Shown here: one piece after another, positions 47,965 through 57,902 of the stretch
Layout of the letters: every line of letters starts with the position of its first letter
How positions within the stretch are numbered: the stretch's first letter is position 1
Source: Clostridiaceae bacterium
GTDB lineage: Bacteria > Bacillota > Clostridia > Peptostreptococcales > Tindalliaceae
Assembly (NCBI GenBank): GCA_011390155.1
Contig: JAABSW010000009.1
Location: forward strand, 1-64,000
DNA length: 64,000 nucleotides
Direction of reading: 5' to 3'
Position numbers and translations under genes: made by a program
Notes under the pieces: model-generated
The model's database searches: none
Told to the model about the DNA's origin: nothing
What the model saw: the letters and a program-made list of their open reading frames with translations, nothing else

Positions 47965-48873
47965 ATGAACATTAATCAATCGTCTAACAGTAAGTCCCGG
48001 ATCACACCCAAAGGAAAGTTGGTGGCCATCGGGGGAAATGAAGACAAAATTAAGGACCTGCAGATTCTATACACGATTCTGTCACTGGTAAAAAAACAAA
48101 AGAAAAACATTGAAATCATAACCACTGCCAGCCGTTATTCCGATGAAGCCGGTGAGGCTTATTTAAAGGCTTTTGCCAACATCGATCACACTGTGGGGTC
48201 AATGCACATAACCACACGTGAACAGGCTGCTGACATCAACTTAGTGCGACGAATCACTGAGGCGGACATCATTTTTTTCACCGGGGGCTATCAACTGCGC
48301 ATCACCAGTATTCTAGGGGGGTCTCCCATTGAAAAAGAATTGCTTCGTCGTTATGAACAGGACGATTGTATTATTGCCGGAACCAGTGCCGGAGCCAGTG
48401 CCATGTCCAAAACCATGATTTACGGCGGCGAGGGTAAGGTGGCGCTGCGCAAAGGCACCATCAATGTGTCAACGGGTTTGGGATTCATCGACAACGCCAT
48501 CATCGACACGCATTTTGTGGAGCGGGGACGGTTTAGCCGCTTAATGCAGATTGTCAGTACCAATTCAAGTAATACAGGGATCGGTCTCGGCGAGGACGCG
48601 GCCATTGTCATTGAGGGTGGACGTATCCTTCGAGCCATTGGAAGCGGAGTCACGGCCATTCTGGATGGCCAGCTTCTAAGACATACAAATATTGCGGACA
48701 TTGATGCTGATGAAGCCATCGCCATTGAAAACCTGGTGATTCACACCATTGTGAATGGCTACGGTTATGATTTATGTGAGAAAAAATACTTGCGACCAGA
48801 AGATCTTGAAAAGTTAAAACTGGGTGAAAGTGAGGATAATACCCATGAAAATAATGGAACTAAGAGCGATTAG
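47965..48873 (+). CDS. cphB: Cyanophycinase
   Basis: GKLVAIGGNEDKI, FFTGGYQLRITSILGGS, IIAGTSAGASAMSKTMIYGG, GLGFIDNAIIDTHFVERGRFSRL. Confidence 0.95.
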   Translation: MNINQSSNSKSRITPKGKLVAIGGNEDKIKDLQILYTILSLVKKQKKNIEIITTASRYSDEAGEAYLKAFANIDHTVGSMHITTREQAADINLVRRITEADIIFFTGGYQLRITSILGGSPIEKELLRRYEQDDCIIAGTSAGASAMSKTMIYGGEGKVALRKGTINVSTGLGFIDNAIIDTHFVERGRFSRLMQIVSTNSSNTGIGLGEDAAIVIEGGRILRAIGSGVTAILDGQLLRHTNIADIDADEAIAIENLVIHTIVNGYGYDLCEKKYLRPEDLEKLKLGESEDNTHENNGTKSD

Positions 48874-51463
48874 GGGTCCCAATTATTATAGCAGACACCC
48901 GGTTATATTTATGCAATTGGACCTGGAAGAGCTTGAAAAAACACCGACGGACATGGTTCCTGGCTTTAGGGACAACTTGGCAATGATGATGCCCAGCCTT
49001 TATGAGCACAAATGCTCTCCCGGAAGGGTGGGAGGCTTTTATGAGCGACTGGTAAGGGGCACCTGGGCCGGACATGTGGTGGAACATGTGGCGCTGGAAT
49101 TGCAGTCACTTGCCGGTCATGAAGTGGCTTTTGGAAAAACCTTTACCACGGATGAAACCGGCATTTATAACCTGGTCTATCGTTACCTGGATTATCAGGC
49201 CGGCCTGCGGGCAGGTGAAATGGCCGTTCAAATTGTGGAAAAACTTTTTCAGGGAACCACCACAGATGTACAGCCCTTGGTCATTGAATTAAAAACAATT
49301 GCAGCCTCCAGCCTCCTGGGGCCTTCAACGCAGTCAATTGTCAACGAAGCCACCAAACGTGGCATTTCTCACTTTCGCCTCAACGATGAAAGTTATGTGC
49401 AATTAGGCCAGGGAGTGCACCAGAGGAGAATCCAGGCCACTATGATGGATAACACCTCCGCTTTGGGGGTTGAAATTGCTGATAATAAGGAAAGCACAAA
49501 AAAGCTTCTGTCTTCCATGGGCATTCCTGTTCCGGAAGGCCGCTCTGTCCGGGCGGCCCATGAAGCGTTGCAGGCAGCGGAAGCCATTGGGTACCCCCTG
49601 GTGGTCAAACCATTGGTGGGAAACCATGGACGGGGCATTACCGTGAATGTGGGAAATGCCGATGAACTGCTGATTGCCTATCAGATGGCAAGAGAAATCC
49701 ATGAAACCTGTTTGGTTGAAAAATACTTGGAGGGTTTCGACTTCCGGGTGCTTGTCATTGATGGTAAATTTGTGGCAGCTGCCCTGCGGGAACCACCCTA
49801 CGTCATTGGAAACGGAAAAGACACCATTCAGCAGCTCATCGACGAAGTGAACAAAGACCCGCAGCGGGGCATCGGTCACGAAAAAAACCTGACCCGCATT
49901 ACCCCTGACACCATGACGGAACGGTTGCTGGCAGGTAAACAACTTAGTCTGGACAGCGTTCTACCTAACGGAAAAAAAGTATATGTAAAATCCACAGCGA
50001 ACCTCAGTGTCGGAGGCACGGCACTGGATGTCACGGAAAATGTCCATCCCCTGAACCAAGTTATGGCCCAGCGCATTTCACAGATCATAGGGCTTAATGT
50101 CATTGGCATTGATATCATTGCCGATTCACTGGAAAAACCTCTTCGCAATGGTTCATCCGGTGTTGTGGAAGTCAATGCGGCACCAGGCTTTAGAATGCAC
50201 CTTAATCCTACAAAAGGAACGCCCCGCAATATTTCATCCAATATTGTGGACATGCTGTTTCCGCCCGGATCGGCTCATGCTGTTCCCATTGTAGCCGTCA
50301 CTGGTACCAACGGCAAAACCACCACCACCAGACTGATTTCTCATATTTTTGGGCTCAATGGAAGGACCGTGGGCATGACATCCACGGATGCGGTGATCAT
50401 TGATAAAATCCCTATCCTCACAGGGGATTACAGTGGTCCGGAAGGCACCCGAAAAGTCATGATGGATGCCACCATCGATATGGCCGTGCTTGAAGTGGCC
50501 AGAGGCGGCATTATTCGCCGTGGCCTTGGGTACGACGAAAGTGATGTGGGGGTGTTGCTCAATGTATCGTCTGACCATTTGGGAGAAGGGGGCATCGATA
50601 CCCTGGAGAAGCTGACGCGCTTAAAATCAACGGTGACGGAAGCGGTAAAACCATCTGGTTATGCGGTTTTCAATGCCGATGACCCACGTGTTCTTTCTTG
50701 CCTTGATAAGACAAAAGCACGTCCTGCCTTGTTTTCAAGAGATCCGGAACATCCGGCCCTGAAAGCAAATTATGATAAAGGAAACCTGAATGTGACTGTT
50801 CAGGAGGGAAACTTCATCATCCAGAAAAAAGGCTGGACGTCAATCGTTGCCAGTGTGGTTGAAATTCCCATCACCTTCGACGGAAACGCCGGGTTTAACA
50901 TTGAGAATGTGATGGCAGCCATCGCTGCCACAGCAGTCCTGGGATTGAATGAGGTTCAAATCAGAGCAGGATTGGTCAGTTTCAGTTCTTCCATTGGTCA
51001 GTCACCTGGAAGAATGAATGTCATTGAGATGGGTGATTTTAAAGTGGTGGTTGATTATGGTCATAATATTGGTGCCATTAACGCCACCGGCGACTTCATC
51101 AAAGGCTTAATGCCAGGCAAAAAAATACGCATGGCCTCCGGCAGCGGCAACCGAAGACGAGAAGATATTCTGGCGTTTGGAACAGCACTTTCAAAGTACT
51201 ACGATCACATCGTTCTTTGTGACTCAGACCCACGACAAAGAACCGTCGGTGAAACGGCCCAGATCGTGAAAGAGGGTTTGCTCAAGGGCGGTTTCAGACC
51301 GGAGATGATCACCCTTGTCGATGACGAAAAAGAAGCCACCAAAATTTCATTGGACATGGCAGAAAAAGGAGACCTGGTGGTATTACAGGCAGATGACATT
51401 GCCCAGGTGATTAAAGATGCTTTGGAGTATAAGGCAAAAATTACGAAAGCCGGGAAGGTATAA
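48845..51463 (+). CDS. cphA: Cyanophycin synthetase
   Basis: MKIMELRAIRGPNYYSRHPVIFMQLDLEELE, ATP-grasp domain, Mur-ligase AVTGTNGKTTTTRLISHIF. Confidence 0.96.
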   Translation: MKIMELRAIRGPNYYSRHPVIFMQLDLEELEKTPTDMVPGFRDNLAMMMPSLYEHKCSPGRVGGFYERLVRGTWAGHVVEHVALELQSLAGHEVAFGKTFTTDETGIYNLVYRYLDYQAGLRAGEMAVQIVEKLFQGTTTDVQPLVIELKTIAASSLLGPSTQSIVNEATKRGISHFRLNDESYVQLGQGVHQRRIQATMMDNTSALGVEIADNKESTKKLLSSMGIPVPEGRSVRAAHEALQAAEAIGYPLVVKPLVGNHGRGITVNVGNADELLIAYQMAREIHETCLVEKYLEGFDFRVLVIDGKFVAAALREPPYVIGNGKDTIQQLIDEVNKDPQRGIGHEKNLTRITPDTMTERLLAGKQLSLDSVLPNGKKVYVKSTANLSVGGTALDVTENVHPLNQVMAQRISQIIGLNVIGIDIIADSLEKPLRNGSSGVVEVNAAPGFRMHLNPTKGTPRNISSNIVDMLFPPGSAHAVPIVAVTGTNGKTTTTRLISHIFGLNGRTVGMTSTDAVIIDKIPILTGDYSGPEGTRKVMMDATIDMAVLEVARGGIIRRGLGYDESDVGVLLNVSSDHLGEGGIDTLEKLTRLKSTVTEAVKPSGYAVFNADDPRVLSCLDKTKARPALFSRDPEHPALKANYDKGNLNVTVQEGNFIIQKKGWTSIVASVVEIPITFDGNAGFNIENVMAAIAATAVLGLNEVQIRAGLVSFSSSIGQSPGRMNVIEMGDFKVVVDYGHNIGAINATGDFIKGLMPGKKIRMASGSGNRRREDILAFGTALSKYYDHIVLCDSDPRQRTVGETAQIVKEGLLKGGFRPEMITLVDDEKEATKISLDMAEKGDLVVLQADDIAQVIKDALEYKAKITKAGKV

Positions 51464-51481
51464 CACCATCATTTACCATAT

Positions 51482-51526
51482 AAAAACACTGGCAGTGGTA
51501 TGGGAGTACCGCTGCCAGTGTTTTTT
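51482..51526 (+). terminator. Terminator after cphA
   Basis: AAAAACACTGGCAGTGGTA...TACCGCTGCCAGTGTTTTTTT. Confidence 0.85.
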
Positions 51527-51607
51527 TGTTAATATACTAATGAAATAGAGTATTCCCTTACAAAAAGGGTACTAAATAATAATGGTTCTCGTTAGGAGGT
51601 GCTCTTC

Positions 51608-53053
51608 ATGGATATAAAAAAAATAAAAAACCAATACTTTTCGATTTTTTATTACATCTTGTTATTATTACTGGTGGGAATGTTGCTTTTTCAAGGCGTG
51701 AAGGCAATAACACCCTCCCCTGCACAACAGTTGAGGGCCATCCTGCCGGATGAAGAGAAAGGCAATCCACTGGCCATTCCTGCTTTGCTGGAAGATGGCG
51801 ATCCCGACCCTATGAAGGTTTTTTTTCAGTTGGATGCACAGCCAGGCCAGATGGAATTTTTTCCTGGTGTGGTAACAGAAACCCTGGGTTATAACGGAGA
51901 TTATCTGGGGCCTGTGTTGCGTGTTAAGAAGGGGCAGGAGGTTCAGATACAAGTCAATAACCAGCTGACTGCTCCCACAACGGCTCACTGGCATGGCATG
52001 GATGTGGACGGCGAAAATGACGGCGGCCCCCACCAGGGGATTATGCCTGGTGAAAGCTGGACAGCCCGTTTTACCATCGATCAGCCAGCGGCCACGCTTT
52101 GGTATCATCCTCATTTTCATCTTTCTACGGGTGCCCAGGTATACCATGGATTGGCAGGGCTCATTTATATTGAGGACGAAGCGTCAGAAGGTTTGAACAT
52201 TCCCCGTGACTATGGGGAAAATGACATTCCCCTGGTGATCCAGGACCGAAACTTTAACAGTGACGGCAGTTTTTATCACAACATGACTAGGATGGGCCTG
52301 GAACCCGGTGAGTTTCTCCTGGTGAACGGTACCATGAACCCTTACCTGGCGCTGAACCGGGAGCTGGTGCGGCTGCGTGTGCTCAACGGCTCTAATTATG
52401 AAAACATGGATTTGGCTTTTAGCGACGGCCGTTTTTTCCACCAGATTGCGTCAGACGGTGGATTTCTGGAGGCACCTGTGGAGAAAGATTCTTTGTTTCT
52501 GTCTCCTGGAGAACGGGCAGAAATTCTCGTTGATTTTTCCCAAGTGACAAGTGATCACCTGACCCTTATGGCGGGTGGTGAACTGGTGCTTGATTTCTAC
52601 CTGTCAGGAGAAACTGCTTCCGCGGCAGAGATACCTGCCTTACTGGTTGCTGTGCCGGAAATTGAAATAGGGGAAAATCCAACAACCCGAATTTTTACCC
52701 TTGAAAGTGAAGGCATTAACGGCACCATCAACGGCAAGGCGTTTGACATGGAGCGTATTGACGAAGTGGTACCCAAGGGAGAAGCTGAATTATGGGTGAT
52801 TCGAAACACAGACAGGAACAGGATCATGCCCGGACATCCTTTCCACCTTCATGGCACACAGTTTCAGGTTGTATCGAGAGATGGCACTCCTCCGCCTCCC
52901 GAAGAAGGCGGTTTTAAAGACACCATTTTTGTGGCCAATGGGGAAGAAGTGGTCATCAAGGTGCTGTTCCATAATGAGGGTCTGTTTATGTACCACTGCC
53001 ATATGCTGGAACATGAAGAGCATGGGATGATGGGTCAGTTTATGGTGGAATAG
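51608..53053 (+). CDS. Multicopper oxidase
   Basis: TAHWHGMDVDGENDGGPHQG, WYHPHFHLSTG, HPFHLHGTQF, YHCHMLEHEEHGMMG copper motifs. Confidence 0.94.
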   Translation: MDIKKIKNQYFSIFYYILLLLLVGMLLFQGVKAITPSPAQQLRAILPDEEKGNPLAIPALLEDGDPDPMKVFFQLDAQPGQMEFFPGVVTETLGYNGDYLGPVLRVKKGQEVQIQVNNQLTAPTTAHWHGMDVDGENDGGPHQGIMPGESWTARFTIDQPAATLWYHPHFHLSTGAQVYHGLAGLIYIEDEASEGLNIPRDYGENDIPLVIQDRNFNSDGSFYHNMTRMGLEPGEFLLVNGTMNPYLALNRELVRLRVLNGSNYENMDLAFSDGRFFHQIASDGGFLEAPVEKDSLFLSPGERAEILVDFSQVTSDHLTLMAGGELVLDFYLSGETASAAEIPALLVAVPEIEIGENPTTRIFTLESEGINGTINGKAFDMERIDEVVPKGEAELWVIRNTDRNRIMPGHPFHLHGTQFQVVSRDGTPPPPEEGGFKDTIFVANGEEVVIKVLFHNEGLFMYHCHMLEHEEHGMMGQFMVE

Positions 53054-53055
53054 AA

Positions 53056-53991
53056 TTAATCTCTATACTTCCGAATACTGTTCACCATGGTTTTTGCCAT
53101 GTCCTGGCCATAGCCTTTTAACTCTTCAACCCGGTGCATCAGATCAGTTTTATTGAAGGTAATGCCATAATTCATATTGATAAAAACAGCTTCACCAATG
53201 GCGTAGGTAAAGGCAAATGCAACCCCCGCTTTTAGAAGTGTTCCGGCGCCTGCCGGCACTTTTCCCAAGAGTTGGGTTGCCAGCACCTGTGCCCCTTTTG
53301 CGCCCCCCATCATGATGAGTATTTCAGGAACTAAACGAAAGGGATTTACTTTTCTGCCGCTGATGCTGGCTAAGATAAAGGTCATTCTCAGCTCGTTGAG
53401 TGTCATCACACTAAAATCTGACGTTAATTCCACCGGCGCATAAAAAAGTGAGTGAGGACCTGGTGCAATGTTAGGGATTGACGTACCAGCTGCCCATGTA
53501 GCATTCTGTTTCGAAACACTGATCATGGTTTCCCTTGCCACGATGCTGCGAAATACTGGAAAATTATAACATAAAGCTTGTTTTAAGTGATCATTTTCAG
53601 CGATGATTTTCTCAAATATCGAGCTTTCTTTTCCGGTGGAATAAATGTATAAATGATTGTATTTGTGGGTCAGCTGTGTATAATATTTTTGATCCACCAC
53701 AATGATGTCAGCGTTTTTTATGATGGTGGAGCATTCATTTTCATCGTCGATTAAAACCTTTGCCATTAACGTATCTGCATCATCTGACAAGGGAATCTTT
53801 TTTTTGTGTTTGATGTTCATAAAATCATACGTGGTTGTTTCAAGGGAATCTGTTATATTCGTAAAGGTGGATTCATCCCCAATCATGACGAACAGAAAGG
53901 TTTTTAATGCTTCATGATTGATATTTCTCCAGTCAATTTTTTGAACTTCTTTCCAAAGGGTTGACATCATATCTCTTGATTGTCTGCTCAT
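53056..53991 (-). CDS. YcjF/DUF697-like membrane protein
   Basis: C-terminal hydrophobic region with RLVPEILIMMGGAKGAQVLATQLLGKVPAGAGTLLKAGVAFAFTYAIGEA. Confidence 0.6.
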   Translation of the reverse strand: MSRQSRDMMSTLWKEVQKIDWRNINHEALKTFLFVMIGDESTFTNITDSLETTTYDFMNIKHKKKIPLSDDADTLMAKVLIDDENECSTIIKNADIIVVDQKYYTQLTHKYNHLYIYSTGKESSIFEKIIAENDHLKQALCYNFPVFRSIVARETMISVSKQNATWAAGTSIPNIAPGPHSLFYAPVELTSDFSVMTLNELRMTFILASISGRKVNPFRLVPEILIMMGGAKGAQVLATQLLGKVPAGAGTLLKAGVAFAFTYAIGEAVFINMNYGITFNKTDLMHRVEELKGYGQDMAKTMVNSIRKYRD

Positions 53992-54154
53992 GTGATCCTC
54001 TCCTTAGATTAATTGATGATAGGCATTAGACAATCATTATTATACCATGTATTAGGTACAAACAAGGCGTTATTTGATTATTTTATAGTGCGGAGGGTAT
54101 GATTTTTTTGATGGGAGTTATTCGATCAATACCTGAAGGAGAGGAATTTATACC

Positions 54155-54520
54155 ATGAAAAAATTTAGAAAAACCTTTAAATCTTTACTAAAACGATTTC
54201 ACTTTGAATCCAGGGAAAAAGGAGCAGCTGAGGGTTACAGTGGATTGGCCCTTGGGCTTGTGAGCGGCACCCTGATTGGAGGAATAGTCGGTGTTTTATT
54301 TGCCCCTGCCAGAGGCAGCATAACCCGAAATCGGTCTAAGAGAAAACTGTTGAGAGCCAAAAACAGCGTGGAAGAAGGCTTCGAAGATGCAGTGGATAAT
54401 GTGGTGGAAAATGTGGAACAGGTGGAGAACAACATGGAACAGAAAGTTGGAAGAGCGACACGAATGAAAAACAAAATGAAAAGGGCAGGAAAAGCTGCCA
54501 AACATGAACTGAAAAAATAG
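54155..54520 (+). CDS. YtxH domain-containing protein
   Basis: GLALGLVSGTLIGGIVGVLFAPARGSITRN. Confidence 0.85.
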   Translation: MKKFRKTFKSLLKRFHFESREKGAAEGYSGLALGLVSGTLIGGIVGVLFAPARGSITRNRSKRKLLRAKNSVEEGFEDAVDNVVENVEQVENNMEQKVGRATRMKNKMKRAGKAAKHELKK

Positions 54521-54559
54521 TTGTGATCACTGTCGGGCATAGATGGAAAGGAGATCGCC

Positions 54560-55609
54560 ATGGAAGACATATCACCTGATGTTCTGGAAGGTCTCTTGAT
54601 TTTCATCGGACCGGTGGTGATTTTGGCTTTACGAATCATCATGGGAAAACTTATTCACCGGTTTTTGCAAAAGGGTCAAGATGCCTGGGTTTCAATACTT
54701 AACTGGTTGACGGTGTATCTTCTGATTACCTATACAGCCACTTATTTCAGCGAGGCCTCATGGCTTTTTGGCCCGCTGTTTACCTTTGGAAACACGTCGG
54801 TGTCACTCTTCACCACAGTGGTGGCGGGTTTTATTCTAATTTTTGCTGCCAGAATTTCTTCGTTGCTGAAAAGTGTGCTGCTACCCCAGGTTTTTGATAG
54901 ATATGAGATTGAAACAAGCGCACGTTTTACTTTCACCAGTCTGGTTCATTACCTTATACTCACAATAGCCGTTCTCATAAGTCTTTCCACCCTGGGAATT
55001 AACATTAGCAGTCTCACGGTCTTTGCCGGGGTTATCGGGATTGGGATTGGTTTTGGCATGCAAAACATTGCCTCCAATTTTATTTCTGGGATTATTATTC
55101 TTTTTGAACGTCCCATTAAAGTGGGTGACCGGGTGATCATTGACGACATCTTTGGCGATGTGGAAGAGATCAAAATGCGGGCCACGGTGGTACGCACCTT
55201 GGAAAATGAACGAATCATCATTCCCAACTCTTTTTTTCTTGAGGAAAAAGTGGTTAACCGCTCTTATGGCGATTCTAACCTGAGGATTTTTATCGACCTG
55301 GGCGTTTCGTACGACAGCGATGTCATGAAGGTGAAAAGAGTGCTGGAAGAAGCGGTGGCAGTATTGAAAGAAAAAACCAGTGGCATCATGGATGTGCCTC
55401 CACTGGTCAGGTTTAGAGATTTTGGAGACTCCTCCCTGGATTTCAGGTTGCTTGTCTGGATTAGTAATCCGGAAAAGGAATTTGGCATTAAAAGTGACCT
55501 GCGTTTTCTCATACTGGAAAAGTTTAGGGAAAATGACATTGCGATTCCCTTTCCCCAACGAGATTTGCATTTGGTTCATGAGGATACCGAATCTGTGGGA
55601 GAAAGATAA
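54560..55609 (+). CDS. MscS-family mechanosensitive ion channel
   Basis: GVIGIGIGFGMQNIASNFISGIIILFERPIKVGDRVIIDDIFGDVEEIKMRATVVRTLENERIIIPNS. Confidence 0.93.
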   Translation: MEDISPDVLEGLLIFIGPVVILALRIIMGKLIHRFLQKGQDAWVSILNWLTVYLLITYTATYFSEASWLFGPLFTFGNTSVSLFTTVVAGFILIFAARISSLLKSVLLPQVFDRYEIETSARFTFTSLVHYLILTIAVLISLSTLGINISSLTVFAGVIGIGIGFGMQNIASNFISGIIILFERPIKVGDRVIIDDIFGDVEEIKMRATVVRTLENERIIIPNSFFLEEKVVNRSYGDSNLRIFIDLGVSYDSDVMKVKRVLEEAVAVLKEKTSGIMDVPPLVRFRDFGDSSLDFRLLVWISNPEKEFGIKSDLRFLILEKFRENDIAIPFPQRDLHLVHEDTESVGER

Positions 55610-55654
55610 ACTATTTTGACAAAGCAAAAAACTGGAAAATATGGAGGGTCAACC

Positions 55655-55819
55655 ATGGGTGGTTTTAGAAAAAGAATGGAGATTCAAAAAGACAAAGTGG
55701 AAGGCGCTGTGAAGATGCAGGTTGGCAAAGCCACAGGTAATAAAAAGTTGGTATTGGAGGGCAAAGCCCACAAGTTGTCAGCGTCTCTGCAAAGCAAGTT
55801 TCTGGCCATGAAAAAATAA
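55655..55819 (+). CDS. CsbD-like small protein
   Basis: KDKVEGAVKMQVGKATGNKKLVLEGKAHKL; GGAGG RBS. Confidence 0.75.
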   Translation: MGGFRKRMEIQKDKVEGAVKMQVGKATGNKKLVLEGKAHKLSASLQSKFLAMKK

Positions 55820-55856
55820 AAAATTGATTAATAGGACAGCTGCAAGGAGGAGATTT

Positions 55857-56363
55857 ATGGAACTGAAAGAAGCCATTCAACTGAGACGTAGTGTACGCAC
55901 CTTTGAATCATCACCCGTAGAAAGAGAAAAGGTGGAAGAAATGCTGAGGGCAGCCATGCAGGCACCCTCTGCCCATAACCAGCAACCCTGGGAATTTTTG
56001 GTGGTGGAAGGCCAGAAGAAGCTGAAAGAACTTTCACAGGTGCACCAGTTTACCACACCCCTGGCGGAGGCTCCTGTGGGCATTGTGGTACTGATGAACC
56101 AAAAACGGGTAAAGACGGAACTTTTCTGGCAACAGGACATAGCGGCGGCTGTACAGAACATGATGTTGCAAGGGGTCGACCTGGGCCTGGGAACCCTTTG
56201 GATGGGCGTTGCTCCAGATGAGAAGAACATGGCCAAGGTTAAGGAAATATGTAAACTTCCAGAAGAGGTGGAGGCTTTTGGGCTCTTTGCCGTGGGCTAC
56301 TCCGACAGAAACCGGTTCAAAGACCGTTTTGATGCTTCTAGAATTCACTGGGAATCTTATTAA
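55857..56363 (+). CDS. Nitroreductase family protein
   Basis: MELKEAIQLRRSVRTFESSPVEREKVEEMLRAAMQAPSAHNQQPWEFLVVEG. Confidence 0.93.
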   Translation: MELKEAIQLRRSVRTFESSPVEREKVEEMLRAAMQAPSAHNQQPWEFLVVEGQKKLKELSQVHQFTTPLAEAPVGIVVLMNQKRVKTELFWQQDIAAAVQNMMLQGVDLGLGTLWMGVAPDEKNMAKVKEICKLPEEVEAFGLFAVGYSDRNRFKDRFDASRIHWESY

Positions 56364-56388
56364 ACGGATTTAATAGAGATTTATGACA

Positions 56389-56427
56389 AAAACCCTGACC
56401 CGCCAATAGTGGCTGAGTCAGGGTTTT
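56389..56427. terminator. Terminator between convergent genes
   Basis: AAAACCCTGAC...GTCAGGGTTTT. Confidence 0.75.
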
Positions 56428-56458
56428 GTATTTCAGTAACTATCGTGTTGCTTTGGGT

Positions 56459-57493
56459 TTACAGTGTGAAATCGTCAGGCACCAGTACAGTGTCAATAAC
56501 ATGAATGACACCATTGGAAGCTTCCACGTCAGGGTCGATTACCATGGCGGCGTCATTAATTCTAACCCCGTAGGACAGATCAATGGTCACTGTTTCACCC
56601 TGCAGGGTTGCAGGCTCCATGCCATCCGTCAGGTCAGTTGACATGACTTTACCGCTTACCACGTGGTACTTCAGAACGTCCGCCAGCTGTGGATGTGCCA
56701 GCAGTTCGGCGGCTTCAATCTCCAGGGTTGCCAGGAGAGCTGCAAAAGCGTCGTCGGTTGGTGCAAATACGGTGAAAGGACCATCGCCGGAAAGAGCCCC
56801 GACCAGGTCAGCTTCTGTTAACGCAGCTACCAGAGTGCTGAAGTTTTCGTTGCCAACAGCAATTTCAACGATGGAGCTAAGTTCTTCCTCTTCAACCATC
56901 TCGTGATCAATGGCGTCCCAGGCTTCCAGGAATGCTGGGCGGCCGCCTGGTATTACATAGGCGTCAAAATTGTTCATGGTCAGGATCGCAACGGCATAAG
57001 CCGCATTAATATCATTGGCGCAGTAAACTGCGTACTGCATGTCGGCATCAAGTTCTCCCATGCGGTCAGCCAGCTCTGGTACGGGGATGTTCACAGCGCC
57101 GTCAACTCCGTCTGCCTCATACATGTCAACAGGACGCACATCCAGCACCATTGCCTTATTTTCAGCAACCATCATGGCGGCATCTTCTGCGGGCCACATC
57201 AGCATGCCTTCTGCCATCCATTTTTCACCAAAGACTTTGGCGGGGGTGGTTACTTCAGCCCGGCGGGCTGCCGCATTCCACTCAACAATACCACCCATGT
57301 TCTCGGTGATGACGGCCAGTGGCACCATGCTTCGGTCATTGATAATGATAGGGAGAGAATCGGTTTCCACATCACTGCCATTGATCCAAAGAGCCACCGT
57401 GGGCATATGGCCGGCGGCCAGTACTGTGAAACTCATCAACACCATGATTCCAACAACCAATAAACTAATCGTTTTTCTGTTCTTCATAAACAT
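56459..57493 (-). CDS. Secreted three-domain protein: copper-amine-oxidase-like stalk + rhodanese-like + fasciclin (FAS1)
   Basis: Signal peptide; [21 protein letters not shown] stalk; [26 protein letters not shown]...[12 protein letters not shown]...VIPGG rhodanese; [39 protein letters not shown]1. Confidence 0.88.
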   Translation of the reverse strand: MFMKNRKTISLLVVGIMVLMSFTVLAAGHMPTVALWINGSDVETDSLPIIINDRSMVPLAVITENMGGIVEWNAAARRAEVTTPAKVFGEKWMAEGMLMWPAEDAAMMVAENKAMVLDVRPVDMYEADGVDGAVNIPVPELADRMGELDADMQYAVYCANDINAAYAVAILTMNNFDAYVIPGGRPAFLEAWDAIDHEMVEEEELSSIVEIAVGNENFSTLVAALTEADLVGALSGDGPFTVFAPTDDAFAALLATLEIEAAELLAHPQLADVLKYHVVSGKVMSTDLTDGMEPATLQGETVTIDLSYGVRINDAAMVIDPDVEASNGVIHVIDTVLVPDDFTL

Positions 57494-57851
57494 CCTCCTT
57501 CAGTTACACTCGTTTTAGCCATAAATAAGGAACATATAATTGTACTGTTGCCCAATCTGCCTGTGCAGTGTGAGAGCAGAAGCACATTTCATTAATACCC
57601 CTTGATGAAATTTGAAACGCTGTCTCTGCCATTGTAATCATTCTGTAACACTAATTCACAAATACATGGAATTGTTGGAACTGTATTAAGAGAGATGCTG
57701 ATGAAAAGATAACATTTGTTTCTACTAATTGCTTGAATCATGCCGTTAAGGGTAAATAATCAATGCACAGAGAAATAAATAGGGCGTGGCCCGGAAGCGA
57801 TGAATATGTGGGCGTATATGGATGCTTGCCCGCATAATGAGCTGGTAGCGT

Positions 57852-57877
57852 AACCGATCTTCTAGATCGGTTTTTTT
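57852..57877 (+). terminator. Intrinsic terminator upstream of the Gly-rich gene
   Basis: AACCGATCT-TCT-AGATCGGTTTTTTT. Confidence 0.8.
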
Positions 57878-57902
57878 CGTTTTTAGGGATGAAGTGGAGG
57901 TC

